Origin: Sipunculus nudus
Lineage: Eukaryota; Annelida; Sipuncula; Golfingiida; Sipunculidae
Assembly: GCA_026874595.1 (NCBI GenBank)
Contig: CM049318.1
Location: 3,593,741 to 3,657,740 of the forward strand
Direction of reading: 5' to 3'
DNA length: 64,000 bases
The translations under genes and the position numbers were made by a program. The notes beneath the pieces are model-generated. The model did not search any database and had not been told where the DNA came from. It saw only the letters and a list, made by a program, of their open reading frames with translations. Shown one piece after another: positions 47,725 through 59,572 of this stretch; positions within the stretch are counted from its first letter, which is position 1; each line of letters opens with the position of its first letter.

Positions 47725-50700
47725 ATTTTTCACACATCATTGTCGTAAAATGCAACAACCCTGCGACAACCACGTCCAGGCTGGATGTCACGTGACCTAA
47801 CTGGTACTCCCGTCACGTGACCAACTAAGCACCACAGGTGTTCTTAAAATCTGCATTATCCTTAAAATAACATCTCTTCAGATTGCAGGCACAAACTGTC
47901 AATCAATGCAGTACTATATATAGCTAGTTGCTAATACATCCGTCCTTTGATAGTGTGTGCCTTTTTTGGTTTGCCTGAAGCTATGATTCTTCTGTACTAA
48001 AATAACAGATCCCCTTTGGGTAAAACAGAGTTGTTATCCTACGATGAACCGTCAACTTTTGCTGTGTCTCCTGTCGAGTAAGCGTATATACAGGACTGCT
48101 GCACACAGGGTCGGACTGTCACTGGCTGGTTTGGTAATGTGAGCAGAAAGCAGGTGCTGTATTCAGTCACGCACCGCAAGTCAATCGCTGGGAGCTTCTA
48201 CAAAGACACAACGGCCAGGCATTACAATACACCAAACCTTGCTGATCGATGTTATATTTATAAACCCTTCTTCTGTACATAATCAATCAACTGACACGAC
48301 CAAAACGACATCGTCCCGGGGCTTGACAAAAGCTGGGCAAAATTGCCAAAAAGGTCTTCTTTACCGAAAATAATAGTTGTATGACGTACTGATGTCCCTG
48401 GAAATAACGCCATTAACTCGGGGCACGCTATCAGTCTTTTGCCTCATCATTTAAACACACAAAAAGCACAGTCTATTCGCTACTAGGAGAATCACAATTT
48501 CATTGAAGTACTGTTAATCTGATTAACTTTCTTTGATATCTTTTTCATGGAAAAGCAGATAATATCATAATGTACATTAAATGAATATCTGATTATATTA
48601 AAAGTAAAAATATTTCTATGTAGTTTAATTAATGCATCCACTATTGGCATTATTTTTAGATTATAGATTAAATATGATGATGGAGTTCTGTCATATATGA
48701 GGTATGATCAATAATGATGCATTATAAAAAAACTTGTAATTACTGAGCATTAATCTACGTTAAGGGACTAATCAATTATGGGTTACGAAAAAACTTAGCA
48801 GCAATTATTACCCACAAAAAAATACATAATCCAAAGAACAACTCTTTCTACACTGCATTACGCATTAGCTGAAACGTCAATAGGTTTATCGTTATAATTA
48901 GGTATAACGACGTTATGTACAATGTCTTCCTTGTACAACAGTTTCACTTGAGTAAGTTATAGCTCAAGAACGAAAATACTTGAAAATATATAATTTCCTT
49001 GTATAATCGATAAACTAAGCATAAACATATAACTTCTGCATCTAAAAATAGACATGTATCACCAAGCACGAAGCATACTGCATATACACCTACAATAAAG
49101 GCATCCCAACTGGCGCAGGGTCCCAGATGACGCCGAGCTCCAAGCAGCATTAGCGAGATCGGAGAGTATTATGGTTTATATGGGAGGGCTGGATTAGTAC
49201 AAAAGTACCAATGATACGACTTTCTATGGAAGGTATCAGTCTATAGGCTGGAGGATTGTGACGTCACAACATAATCTCACCAACTATCTTCGCTTCACCT
49301 ACTTAATCATGGTTTATTGTACAATATTTTATAAGTTTTAGAAATTCTTTGAATAGGCAGAGCAAAGATCAAGGTGTTTTTAAAGAGCTGTCAATCTTAA
49401 TGTACAGGCAACTTAGGGCAAACCTGTACGAACGTATGTGTTTTTGTACAAGAATTAGCTATGCTAACATGCAGACATTTCTATAGATTCGCTGCTTGTA
49501 GCCGGCTTAATGCCAAATCACACCCTATGCATGTTTGTTTAAATTTTCTCCTTCCTTTCAACATGGAAAAATACTTACAGCCACATGTTTCCTATATATA
49601 ACTCATGCAGCCTTGACAGTTAAATCGAACATGACTTCCTGCCAATTTGGCCCGTGCTGAAAATACAACCTGCACATATAAAGGCGCCGGACATCGGGAC
49701 TTGTCTCCGGTTCTCAGAGCCTCCCGGGAAAAATAATGAATCGCAATACAACTTCAAAGATTCTGAACTACAAGTTTGTGGCGCCTGGGTCATTGCCTCC
49801 GCAAGGGGGTATGCATTCATCCCCGCTCGTGTGTGTATGTGTTTTGTGTTAGTTCACAACATAAGTCACACAAACTTTGACGGAATCTGTGTAATTTTCT
49901 GGGTAGTTCGGGAATGGGCCAATGAAGAATCGAGTTGATTTAGGTGTGGATCCGGTATGTGATCTGGATCAAGGAACTTCATCAAAGAATAGTCTGATAT
50001 CTACAGTCACTTATGCACGAGTGGATCTGGGAATATGGACTCAATAATCGAATGGTGGTGCCTTGCATTCATTAGAAAGCAGATTTCTTGTTCCTTTTAC
50101 TGTTCATATAAAACCCAGAAAAGTTACTGATAAATTGATAATTTATTATTCTTACCTCGTGGTCAAGCTCTTTCAACAGACCGTATCACAAATAATCCAT
50201 AAATCCATCCTTTCAAAAGTATCGTAGAAAGTGGATTTGATATGTCAATCATGACTAACCACACGTGACTTCAGGATTATTTCCAGCTTTGCACAGATTT
50301 TTCAAACTCTACAACCTTAAAGCTGCATAATGTCACATCATTCATAACCATATGCTTATATCACCCCCAGTCGACAACGCATGTACAGGCATGGTCTTGG
50401 CATTAAAAATGACAACAGGCGTTGCTTTTTCGTTAATAAATGTGAAATGTAATATAGCAGGCTGTGATAGTCGCTCCCTCGGTGACACAATGCAAGCCGA
50501 GCCTCGCCGTTCATAATAAGTCAAGCTGAAGACCTCAGCGCCATTTGCTAACATATCTAACATATTAGGCTCCGTCAAAAGTCATTGCATACCTAATCAC
50601 ATTCTCTGAGACGTAGAAACACAGTCCTTGTTTTCAGCCAGGGCCTAGGGACCCTCAGTGCTGTGGAGACTGGGTACATGTACCACGAGCGGCACGTCCT

Positions 50701-50784
50701 AACATCACCACTCACGCAAGACAGGGCACTCGCTCCGCATGCATTATAATACTACGCGGGTTAATCGTATCGTTAGGTGTTTCA
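47725..50784. other. Intergenic DNA, nothing firmly recognised
   Basis: Open frames on both strands at 49,620-49,940 are longer than average and locally GC-richer, but no motif or splice structure allows a call. The rest is AT-rich. Confidence 0.4.
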
Positions 50785-50788
50785 TTAA

Positions 50789-52177
50789 AGGCGGTTTCAC
50801 ACCGGATGCGTCCGAACGAATATGACACGAACGAATATTTCTGTCGTTCCGACTAAAATCCTGTCGCATCCGAAATTTCATTCACACCAAATCCGAACGA
50901 TATTTTTGGTCTCCGACCGAGGAATTTTCGTCTCCGAAATTCGTAATGGACAGATATATGAGAAATATATCGGATGCACTAAAATAGAGGCTTTATGGCC
51001 ATATACATAGACCTATACAAAAATGTCGAATATTTCTGAACGTGTATATTGATTTTCTGATTAATTTGTAATTAATAATTATTAATAATAAAGTTTTTAT
51101 CTATGAGTGTACTGACTGTATAATTGAAAATAATATTTACCACTTACTCGACCAAGATTCCCATTTCAACATGAATTTAAAAATAATTGCGCAACCTCTT
51201 GTTTCAAGAGAACGGATGCCACTGTAACTGCTGCATTTCAAGTTAAATTAAAGTTTAAATCACTAGTTAAGTTTGATTTATATTTCATTTTCAAATCTGC
51301 CAATATGATTTTGAACAGTCTGCACACAGCTATGAAACCTCTGTTTAAATGCAAAACGTTGAACTAAAAATAATACTATGATAATAATACATATTACAAA
51401 TGAAAAAAGTTATTGTTCTATGATTTTTTTTCTAAATTTACCGCGGATTATTTTATTGGTAATGAACAGCAAGTCCTGAATAATGTCGCTAACTTGTGTT
51501 CATATCGCTTACACAGCTGACTTATATTCAGGGACGTAAATATAGGCGGGGGGGGGGGGGGGAGTCTAGGAGGGATGATCAATGTGATCATCCCTCCCCC
51601 CTTTCGGAGTATAAATTTAATATATTGCAAATAAAATATTAAGAATTAGAATTTACCCTGAAAAATTACATTTAACCTGGTTTAAAAGTCCGTTTTGTCC
51701 CGGATTCTAAATTAAAATAAGTTAAATAAATAAATTAAAATAATAAATCCCCCCAGGAAATTTACATATTATATAAAAAAAGTCTGATTTAAATGTAAAA
51801 ATCATTGGAGCTAAAAAACTGTTATAAATATCTGTTTAAATCAAATTAATTTGATTTAAATAAAATAATCCCTGTTTTATATTTTTATCACATAATTTTA
51901 AAATAGTGAACAAGGAAACAACACTTCTATGATGTACAGTATTACATATATATCAAATAAGTAACGCACAAATGAAGGTGAAGGTGAAAAGAAGCCATTC
52001 TTGTCCGATGCGAACGACAAAAAATAGAACATGTTCTATTTTTTTCGTTCGGATAGCATCGGTAGGATTAGGTGTGTATGCACCAACATAAAATAAAGTG
52101 TTTCATTTTTTCGTTCGTACAACAAATTTTCGTTCGGACGTAAAATTCGTTCGTACGCATCCGGTGTGAAACCGCCT
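50789..52177. mobile_element. DNA transposon-derived element, TTAA flanks, long TIRs
   Basis: Both ends read AGGCGGTTTCACACCGGATG followed by CG and CGAACGAA words. The arms stay similar for about 54 bp, with two CGAACGAA subrepeats in each. TTAA flanks both sides (50,785-50,788 and 52,178-52,181), although TAA would also fit, so PIF/Harbinger-like, Kolobok-like or piggyBac-like origins all remain possible. The interior is AT-rich with no transposase ORF, a 15-G run at 51,548-51,562 and a 13-bp-arm hairpin at 51,569-51,597. Confidence 0.85.
51569..51597. repeat. Perfect hairpin, 13-bp arms
   Basis: GGAGGGATGATCA, loop ATG, TGATCATCCCTCC, beside a poly(G) run and inside the TTAA element. It may be the end of a nested insertion. 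Confidence 0.8.
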
Positions 52178-52239
52178 TTAATGTTGCTGCTTACGTATTT
52201 GCATTTTTTATGTATTGTTTATATTACATATGTATTGAT

Positions 52240-52830
52240 TATAAACAAGGGACCTGTGGATCACGGCGCTCAGCTAAACTGCTAAACTGATTATAAGATT
52301 TTTTTTATATAAATCCTAACATATTGAAACGCGACAACAGTTAATTTTTTTGTATATCATTATATGAGAGATGTACATATATTTGGAGTTGCCTGTGCAC
52401 TTTTATGGACTACGTGAAAGATGCAGCAGCCTCTCTTTCTTCCACTATTGGCAGCAAAATCACAGACTGACGGACAGGATGATTACTACAGGGCATCCGC
52501 TTTTTCGAGCAGGGCCATAATAACACACAAGGTTTCGGAACACTTGATGAAACCACAGTTCCACATCTGATAGTAACAATATGATTTGGCAGTCTCAAAA
52601 TTAAGGAAACTGACATAGTTGCTGTCAAATGACGGGCTTAAAACAGAAAAATCGTAAGAATTTAAAAAAAAGAATGCAGGTGGCGCCACCTGTTTTCGGG
52701 AACTGAAAACCTAGACATTTTCAATATTCAAGGCAAGATTCAGGGCAATCCATGTATTAATTTTCAAGATAAAAGAGGTTTTTATCAAGACCTTAATTAT
52801 TCTGGGGGGAGGGGGGTACTTACAAGCCCC
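52240..52830 (+). mobile_element. Repeat family C, copy 3
   Basis: It starts AAGGGACCTGTGGATCACGG followed by CGCTCAGCTAAA. A GACTGACGGACAGGATGATTACTACAGGGCATC-like stretch (52,463-52,497) matches 33,205-33,243, and the block from 52,677 matches 33,366-33,490. It contains the 16-bp perfect palindrome CAGGTGGCGCCACCTG (52,677-52,692). The tandem-unit part of copies 1 and 2 is missing here. Confidence 0.6.
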
Positions 52831-52954
52831 ATAGCTCGGAGGATACAGGTCACAGTAACCTAATTTCAGGTTTCCAAGGAGATTTTTTTTATATTACCTC
52901 CCTGGATATTACAGGTTTCTAGGTTCAACATTGTCAAAACGTGCCAGTCTGAGT

Positions 52955-53023
52955 ACGGACGGACAGACAGACAGACGGACGCTGACCAATCACCATAACT
53001 CAGCTTACTTACAGTAAGCTGAG
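52955..53023. repeat. Microsatellite plus terminal hairpin of a pearl/Helentron-like element
   Basis: GGACGGACAGACAGACAGAC is followed by CTCAGCTTACT, loop TAC, AGTAAGCTGAG (52,999-53,023), a perfect 11-bp-arm hairpin. The order of GACA/GACG microsatellite and hairpin is the same as at the right end of element A, but the hairpin sequence differs. The body of this element was not delimited. Confidence 0.6.
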
Positions 53024-53341
53024 CTAAACAAGCCGTACCCCGTATAGCTATGATTGTTACATGGGTATCTTTATCTAGAGAATCGGAAGTGAAATTTTGT
53101 AACTTATATGCCACAGCTCTAACGACGTGAAAGACCCACACAAGTTCGTAATGAAAACGTCCTGCTATAATATCTACTTCTACTCTACTTGGATGACATA
53201 AATAAATAAACATGTCCTTTGTGCAATGTATAAACAAATGATATACAATTACATGTTTATGCTGGAAACATGGAGTAAGTATCATAACTGATTACACTAT
53301 TAACAGAGAGAACGTTAAAGGATGTGAATTTTTCAGCTTAA

Positions 53342-54499
53342 AGGGGCCTATTCCGATATCTGACGCTTTGACTAAAGTATGGCGATAAAGAGGAATTGCA
53401 AAGGGCTATTGGCAAAAAGTGGCCGTTCAAACCCTTCACATAACCAACCGGTCAACTAAGGTAACATGTTTTTTTTCTGTCTGTCAACATTTGGCATGAA
53501 CCGTGTTATACTAACAGCCTGTAGGTAAACAAGCTCATACGTCCATCACAGAGGCGATGCAAGACCAGGAATCTTCCGTTCAAAAATACGTACGCAGAGT
53601 AAGCCAGAAATCACATAAATTCTACAAAATGGTTGATGAAAAGCTGATCTTAAACTATCAACAAACAGCAATTTCCCAGTCTACAGCTAGGTTAACACTA
53701 AATGAAGTTGCCTCAACAGTTTTCCTAGTGTTTTAGTAGTCAATAACATGTGTCATATAATTCAAGTCACATAAACAATTAGTAAGTCCTTTCATTCTTG
53801 TGTTAGTTATATCAACGCCCGCTCACGCGTTGTCCATAACGCATTACGTGGCCTGTATGACACTACTCTTTGAGATTATGTAGATCACGCATAATATTAT
53901 ATAATGGTAAAAAAGGATGTTATATTGTTCGTGAGGGCCGTTTATTTCTACTTGAGGGTAAGGTTTCACTTGATGTCTTGTTGCATTACAGTCGTAATAA
54001 TCACATGTTAATCCGCCTGTCCACTTTTAGGATTTTGCCAGGATATTTAAAAGTAAAAGCATGGTTATATTTAATTATAAGGCCTACATCCAACGTTATG
54101 GCATTCAGTCTTAAAATCAAACAAAAAAAATCTTTGTTAAACCAAGACTGTTCTATAACAATGATAACTGTATTAACCTTCAATGAAAAATTCGTTCTGC
54201 AAGTTCTGTATAGGTCGTATAATTATAGGCATTATAAATTTATAAAACTACAATTATAAAACATTTTGTAAGTAATTACAGCCAGCTAATCATGTACCTT
54301 GTCTATAAAATGTATGTGATTTAAGGTTTACTCTGCATACATACTAATTACCTCGAGGTTATTCTTGTTAGGAAAAGGTTCTTATTACGCCTCTGTTGTA
54401 GTCGTAAGAGGTTGTTTATACAAACCGTTAGTAAACACTGTTTAAGGGTTCAAGGGATTATCTTTAGTTAATAGACGTCAGACATCGGAATAGGCCCCT
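53342..54499. mobile_element. Second TTAA-flanked element with TIRs
   Basis: The ends read AGGGGCCTATTCCGATATCT followed by GACG on the left, and the complement of AGGGGCCTATTCCGATGTCT followed by GACG on the right. TTAA flanks both sides (53,338-53,341 and 54,500-54,503). Length is 1,158 bp. The 129-codon ORF at 53,870-54,259 shows no transposase motif. The terminus recurs at 33,796 (family E), and an internal block recurs at about 9,010. Confidence 0.85.
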
Positions 54500-54649
54500 T
54501 TAAGCATTCTGCTCTGATATTTGGTGTCTTACTTGTGGGTGCAAAACTGCCGATAGACCATGTAAGGGGCAAAGCTGGTAGAAATGTAAACTAGTGACTC
54601 CAAGACCAAAAGGAACCTGTTCCTATTTGCAGATATGCCACGTGGAAAA

Positions 54650-54705
54650 ACGGAAGGCTTGAGATGAAAAGTTTGGCTTAAAATGCATCCGTGTATAAAT
54701 ATTAC
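54650..54705 (+). repeat. Small fragment of family C unit
   Basis: GATGAAAAGTTTGGCTTAAA followed by ATGCATCC matches the family C unit at 28,309 and 28,593. Confidence 0.5.
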
Positions 54706-54864
54706 TCTCAGGAAACGAAAAGTAAACACAAAACATAATGAAGGATCCGGGTAAATATCGCAGCCAGGTGAGGACGTTGTGAACGTATATGCCCCACAAT
54801 TGAACCCGTACACCCCGAGCTTTCATCAAGATCTCAACATGAAGACAAAGGGTTAAAGAACTGA

Positions 54865-54951
54865 CGCTACAGGTGAGGATCGAACTCACAACCTCCGCAT
54901 TCCCTATAACTATTTTGAGTACGGCGCGCTAACCGATTGTGCCACTGGAGC
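54865..54951 (-). pseudogene. tRNA-Ile(UAU)-like pseudogene
   Basis: The overall tRNA layout is kept, with the T-arm and B-box GGTTGTGAGTTCGATCCTCA intact. Three defects are visible: the anticodon loop reads CTCAAAA instead of CTTATAA, the acceptor stem has a mismatch (CTGTAGC), and no TTTT terminator follows. It is the decayed first unit of the tandem cluster. Confidence 0.7.
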
Positions 54952-55042
54952 CGCCGTGTTGACGGACAGACCGATATGATCAAGCTCTTGTTTACGACCG
55001 ACTGAGTCAGAAACATGAAGACAAATGATAAAAGACCTAACG

Positions 55043-55130
55043 TGCTCCAGGTGAGGATCGAACTCACAACCTCCGCATGCCTTATAACTGTTTATAAGTA
55101 CGGCACGCTAACTGACTGTGCCACTGGAGC
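55043..55130 (-). tRNA. tRNA-Ile (anticodon UAU), with 14-nt intron
   Basis: The acceptor stem GCTCCAG pairs perfectly with CTGGAGC, followed by A73. The anticodon stem CCGTA pairs with TGCGG (one G-U), and loop CTTATA gives anticodon UAU. A 14-base intron (AACAGTTATAAGGC) sits after position 37, as is usual for eukaryotic tRNA-Ile(UAU). The T-arm is GTGAG, TTCGATC, CTCAC. The D-stem has a weak pair. A TTTT run lies about 10 bases downstream as a Pol III terminator. It would decode AUA codons. Confidence 0.85.
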
Positions 55131-55217
55131 CGTCTTGTATGTGGATCGACCGATATGATCAAGATCTCATCCACGGCCGACTGAGTCAGAAACATGAAGA
55201 CCAAACATAAAAATACG

Positions 55218-55305
55218 TGCTCCAGGTGAGGATCGAACTCACAACCTCCGCATGCCTTATAACTGTTTATAACTACGGCGCGCTAACCGATTGTGCCACT
55301 GGAGC
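55218..55305 (-). tRNA. tRNA-Ile (anticodon UAU), with 14-nt intron, copy 2
   Basis: It has the same stems, intron and anticodon UAU as the neighbour at 55,043-55,130, with a canonical D-arm end (GCGC) but G instead of C at position 32. A TTTTT run lies 6 bases downstream. The spacer sequences between the three units are also similar (CCGATATGATCAAG, CGACTGAGTCAGAAACATGA), so the cluster arose by tandem duplication with a period of about 176 bp. Confidence 0.85.
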
Positions 55306-55406
55306 CGTCGTGTTAGTGGACCGGCCGATATGATCAAGACCCGACTTTTCTGTGTATTCATGTCCTATTTCATGTCCTATTTCTCTGAACCAGCATGGCT
55401 AATCTT

Positions 55407-55438
<32 letters not shown>

Positions 55439-56109
55439 TTAATGAATTTGGTTAGTCTTGTCTATTTGGTAAGTAAAAGGACATTCCTTTATTGCATATT
55501 ACATGTTAATTAAGGATTAATAAAAGTATAATGACTTCTTTAACGAGGCAAATAATTTTATAGAATAGTTGTGTTTATAAGACTGTAACCCTCCAATTCT
55601 CTTCGAGCGCATCACAGCCTGAAGTTAATACAAGACCAGTCATGTTTAATGTGATATCTTAGAGCCCTTCCAAACAAAAAGTTTAATTTTTTTATGATAT
55701 TTAGGGTTTATCGTCATCACGAATCACGGAATATTTGTGAGTGAGCGCCATTTTGCACCTTCATCGTAGAATGATTTCTGCACACTGATTGTTTGAAACT
55801 GCATTTGAACCAACCCAGCGAATAAGCTAATTAACTTGAAATAGAAAAAAAGGGTATATATGCATCAATAAGAGTTAATTATCAAATATTATAATTCCAT
55901 GATATACATGTACTTTTCAAATTTATCCACCCTTTGAGCCCACTCAAAATATATGCACATAAGTAATATATTTTTACATTTTATATCCGTGGCACACGGG
56001 CATAGTTGAAGGGGCTTTTCAAATAAGATCAAGCTCACCTAGAAATAAAATATTTATACAGGTTAATGAACAAATCATCAACAAATAAATTACTCTTCAA
56101 CGTGCGACC
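55306..56109. other. Intergenic DNA with (AC)n(AT)n microsatellite
   Basis: (AC)11 followed by (AT)6 lies at about 55,407-55,438. Nothing else recognised. Confidence 0.5.
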
Positions 56110-56283
56110 TACCTGAATGTGGTCCTGAACGTCAGAGCAGTCCTTATAACAGAGTCCAACTGGACATGACAGTACTGAAGGGCTGGTTATTTTATTAGAA
56201 GTGAACAACACACAGTACAGCTTTGGGCAGGTGTGGAACACTGACCAAACAAACACAGACGTATGAATATTTGACCAAGCCAT
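56110..56283 (-). CDS. Possible exon of an unassigned Cys-containing protein
   Basis: On the minus strand an open stretch ends at GACCACATTCAG with donor GTAGGT (56,112). It encodes a segment with HTCPKLYC and SCPVGLCYKDCSD. It could start at the ATG at 56,283, or behind the acceptor TTTGTTTGGTCAG at about 56,248. A further short piece with donor GTGAGG at about 56,838 (CNDSVCS) would join in phase 1, but its own acceptor is not convincing. The family is not recognised. It might be a second LU-type gene or unrelated. Confidence 0.25.
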
Positions 56284-57300
56284 ATGCTGGTCAATACCGG
56301 CATTAGTTCACTACGGGCCAGCGTTGTTCGTGTCATGTATCTGTACGCTTCACGGAGGAAACGCAAACATGACTGTGATCGGTGAAGGTCATTTAGCGAA
56401 ATTGGATTCGCGCACAAGGTGGATGCCTAATTGATGCCAATTATATTAAACTCTTATATTTAATTGATTAAAATGGTATAAAAAGGAAGAGTACATGAAC
56501 AGTTAAAAGGCAGAAAGCTCTCTCAGGCATTAAACATTAAATGTTAACCTGTAACAGCGCAAGTAATTCTCTAATGCACCTTTTAACAGCAGTGGAAGTC
56601 TCTATATGTTAAGGATTTTTTTTTCATATAAGCCACAAACACAAACAAATCTCTCTGTTTCTCTCTTTCTTTCTCTCTCTCTCTCTCTCTCATTTATATT
56701 ATATATGGATCGTCGCTAAATAATCATTATTCATGAATATGAAAATTCATACCAGCCGTCTGACACAGAGAAAGCTAACACCAGGACGTGAATTTCACGC
56801 GACACTCCAGGCATAAAGAGTACATAATAAGCACCTCACCTGAGCACACCGAATCATTGCAGATCTCAACACAGTTTTTTTTTCTTTAGACTGTTGATCC
56901 AGACCGTTTTATATCCATGGTGGTCAGTCTGAGTTTAACAAACACGAATACCTCCTGTACCTGAACAGAATTTAATGTTGTCCCGAAAATTATGGTGAAG
57001 TCTTCTAACTTTCAATTTATGAAACAAATCTATGTATAAATTGTTATTTGTTGAATACTTAACTTACACAAAAGGACAAAATGGAATGCAGAGACACCAA
57101 GAATAACAGAAGAAAAGTATTGGGAAAAAAGAAAATATTACATGAGGTAGTTGAGAAATAGCAATTTCTGAGATTTCCCAAATGTAGTGTATGTGTGTGT
57201 GCATGGACCTCTATGGGTGTCAGCGAGAGATAAAGAAAATGATAGATTTAGAGGATTGAAGATTATGGAGTGAAAAGAGAGCTGAGTGACATGAACTTAT

Positions 57301-57304
<4 letters not shown>
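56284..57304. other. Intergenic DNA with a (TC)n stretch
   Basis: A TC-rich microsatellite lies at about 56,657-56,690. No gene supported beyond the tentative exon piece mentioned at 56,838-56,870. Confidence 0.4.

Positions 57305-57355
<51 letters not shown>
57305..57355. repeat. (GA)n microsatellite
   Basis: About 25 uninterrupted GA units. Confidence 0.95.
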
Positions 57356-57358
<3 letters not shown>

Positions 57359-58134
57359 TGGATGTTTTCTGGATAGAGAGTGAATAAATGACTGTTGTTG
57401 GCATGTGTTTATGTGTGGCCATCATCACTTACATAAACAATGTTTGTACCGGTATAGTGTATCCTGTAACACCTGGCGTGGATGTAACATCAAACTTCCA
57501 CTTAAATGCTCCACACATCGTTCCCGTCATCCGTATCATCTCCCCAGCCTCGATACATATTCATACACCAAAATCACGATGTATCCTGACACGTACATCC
57601 AGATCATATAACTGACATGCCTATATGTAATGAGTTACGAAAAGTTTGTCGGGTGTATTTAGCATACACCGTGTGTCCGTGACCTTGTGGGGTTACCTTA
57701 CAAATTGAGCTGTGTTAAATACGAGTACGCCCCAAGTGCCCTCCTACGAAAAATTACAGGCTTAGATGCATTTTTTAATAACACATGCATATTTGTCGAA
57801 TTGAAGCCATCACGTGTCATTATTATCATTATTAAAAAAGTTTAAAAATATATGATTGAGGGCTATTAACTGTAATGTAACTTTACCTTTGGGTGTAATG
57901 ACAAGTTAATTATGTAGGAATCGCTGGTATGTAAATGCGTATCTGATTAATTCTGCATCAAGAGCTTCTTGCTTCATTTTTTATCAGCGATTATTATTAC
58001 ATGATTTACCCAACATCAATAATATAATTTTAAAGAAGTTTAGTTTGTATAAAGACTTGAAACAAAAACCTACAAGACTCCTGATTTAAAAAAAAGTCTG
58101 AGTTACAAAATGAAAGAAACAGCAGGTTTATCAG

Positions 58135-58135
<1 letters not shown>
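57356..58135. other. Intergenic DNA with a small signal-peptide-like ORF
   Basis: A 75-codon plus-strand ORF (57,388-57,615) begins with a hydrophobic stretch (MTVVGMCLCVAII) that could be a signal peptide. The minus strand of the same DNA is also open and ends at a GTAAGTG donor. I cannot decide whether either is real. Confidence 0.2.
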
Positions 58136-58182
<47 letters not shown>

Positions 58183-58196
58183 TATATATATATATG
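58136..58196. repeat. (TA)n microsatellite
   Basis: A TA run with one AAT interruption, followed by (TATG)n. Confidence 0.95.
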
Positions 58197-59572
58197 TATG
58201 TATGTGTGTATATCTTTGAGTATGCTTATTGACAAGTGTATATTGCCATGTGACCTTTCGTTATTATCTCTGACATAGATATCCACCCAGGACATATATC
58301 TGTTGACAGATCAATACTCTTGCGTCTGACATTTAGTTATCATATCTGATTCAAAACTGATTTCAAATTAATATATAATTATAAAATTCACGCTGGACCG
58401 AACTGACCTGCTACTGATTATATATGCTCAATCTAGTACGAATATTTATAGAATATATATATGTACTATGTCCTATTATGTTCCCATTGATTACATACAG
58501 CGAGGAATGAAAATTTGTTTTCATGTCGTTATTCTTAGTAGATCTGATTGTCGTTACGTAAATGTGATCGTGTGATCATTAATTTTGACGTGTTTGCTTG
58601 TTTAACAGTACATGTATATCATAACAACAGTGCATTACATTTATCGTTAATGCAGGACAAACATTTCGATTGATTACCATATTACAAGTATAGCCTGCGA
58701 TGACGTGATAGCTCAGGTTAACCGGTGTATCACACATTATCTAATGTTTACATTCACATATAGGCCATATCGATAAGAGGTGAGATTCGTGATCAGATAT
58801 GACAACCTCCGGATAAACAGGTTTTGCACACATAAATAAAACAAGTGACCCCAACTCCACGAAATACTGGTAAATTTGAGACTATAAAAAATGTCTTTCT
58901 TGCGTGTACACAGATGCACAGATGTCGAAGGGGAAACAACAGTCCTCACTTCTGAGGAGGTAAAAGTAGAAAATTCTGCTGTTTATCTAAGAATTGGTGA
59001 AAATGGACTGACTGGACTTCAAGAGTGTTATATATATTGAAGTTGGAACCGATACCGACTTCAAGGAAACAACACCCTAAAAAACTGTAGGGTCAGTAAG
59101 TTTTTGACTTCCTTGTCTACCTGTCATTATCGCCCACGTCTGGTGTTCCGTCCCGCCATGGCCAGCATGCATGCAAAACATGCTAGAGTTGAAAAGAATT
59201 CACCGTTCAAATATTACTGAGCAAGACTGTACTTCGTATTAATCTTCCCCAGGAAACGTTTTTGTGAATTCAATATTGACTGACATTGTTTTATTTATTT
59301 TTTTTTCAAGATTTAACATACATTAAGAAAATATCGTAAACAATAAAAGCACATGATCACAGCCACCAAGCACGTCCATCTATGGTGGCCCCCAGGGGTC
59401 TAAAAAAGGTGAATTTGTTTTGTAGATATTATGTCCTTGTGCACATAGACTACCACAAAATAAACACAGTACTACTGTTTAATTTTATTGGAATTACATT
59501 CCTTGGCTAGTGAATACATATTTATTCCTGAAGAGACATTCCTTGAATTAACGCCCCGGTGATTAACAGAGC
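58197..59572 (+). other. Intergenic DNA leading into the LINE 5' region
   Basis: Nothing recognised. The last few hundred bases may be the 5' UTR of the LINE starting at 59,573, but no boundary can be seen. Confidence 0.4.

Noticed and set aside
53870-54259. 129-codon ORF as a transposase remnant
   Set aside because: No DDE/DDD-like spacing or zinc finger is visible. It is inside a non-autonomous element.
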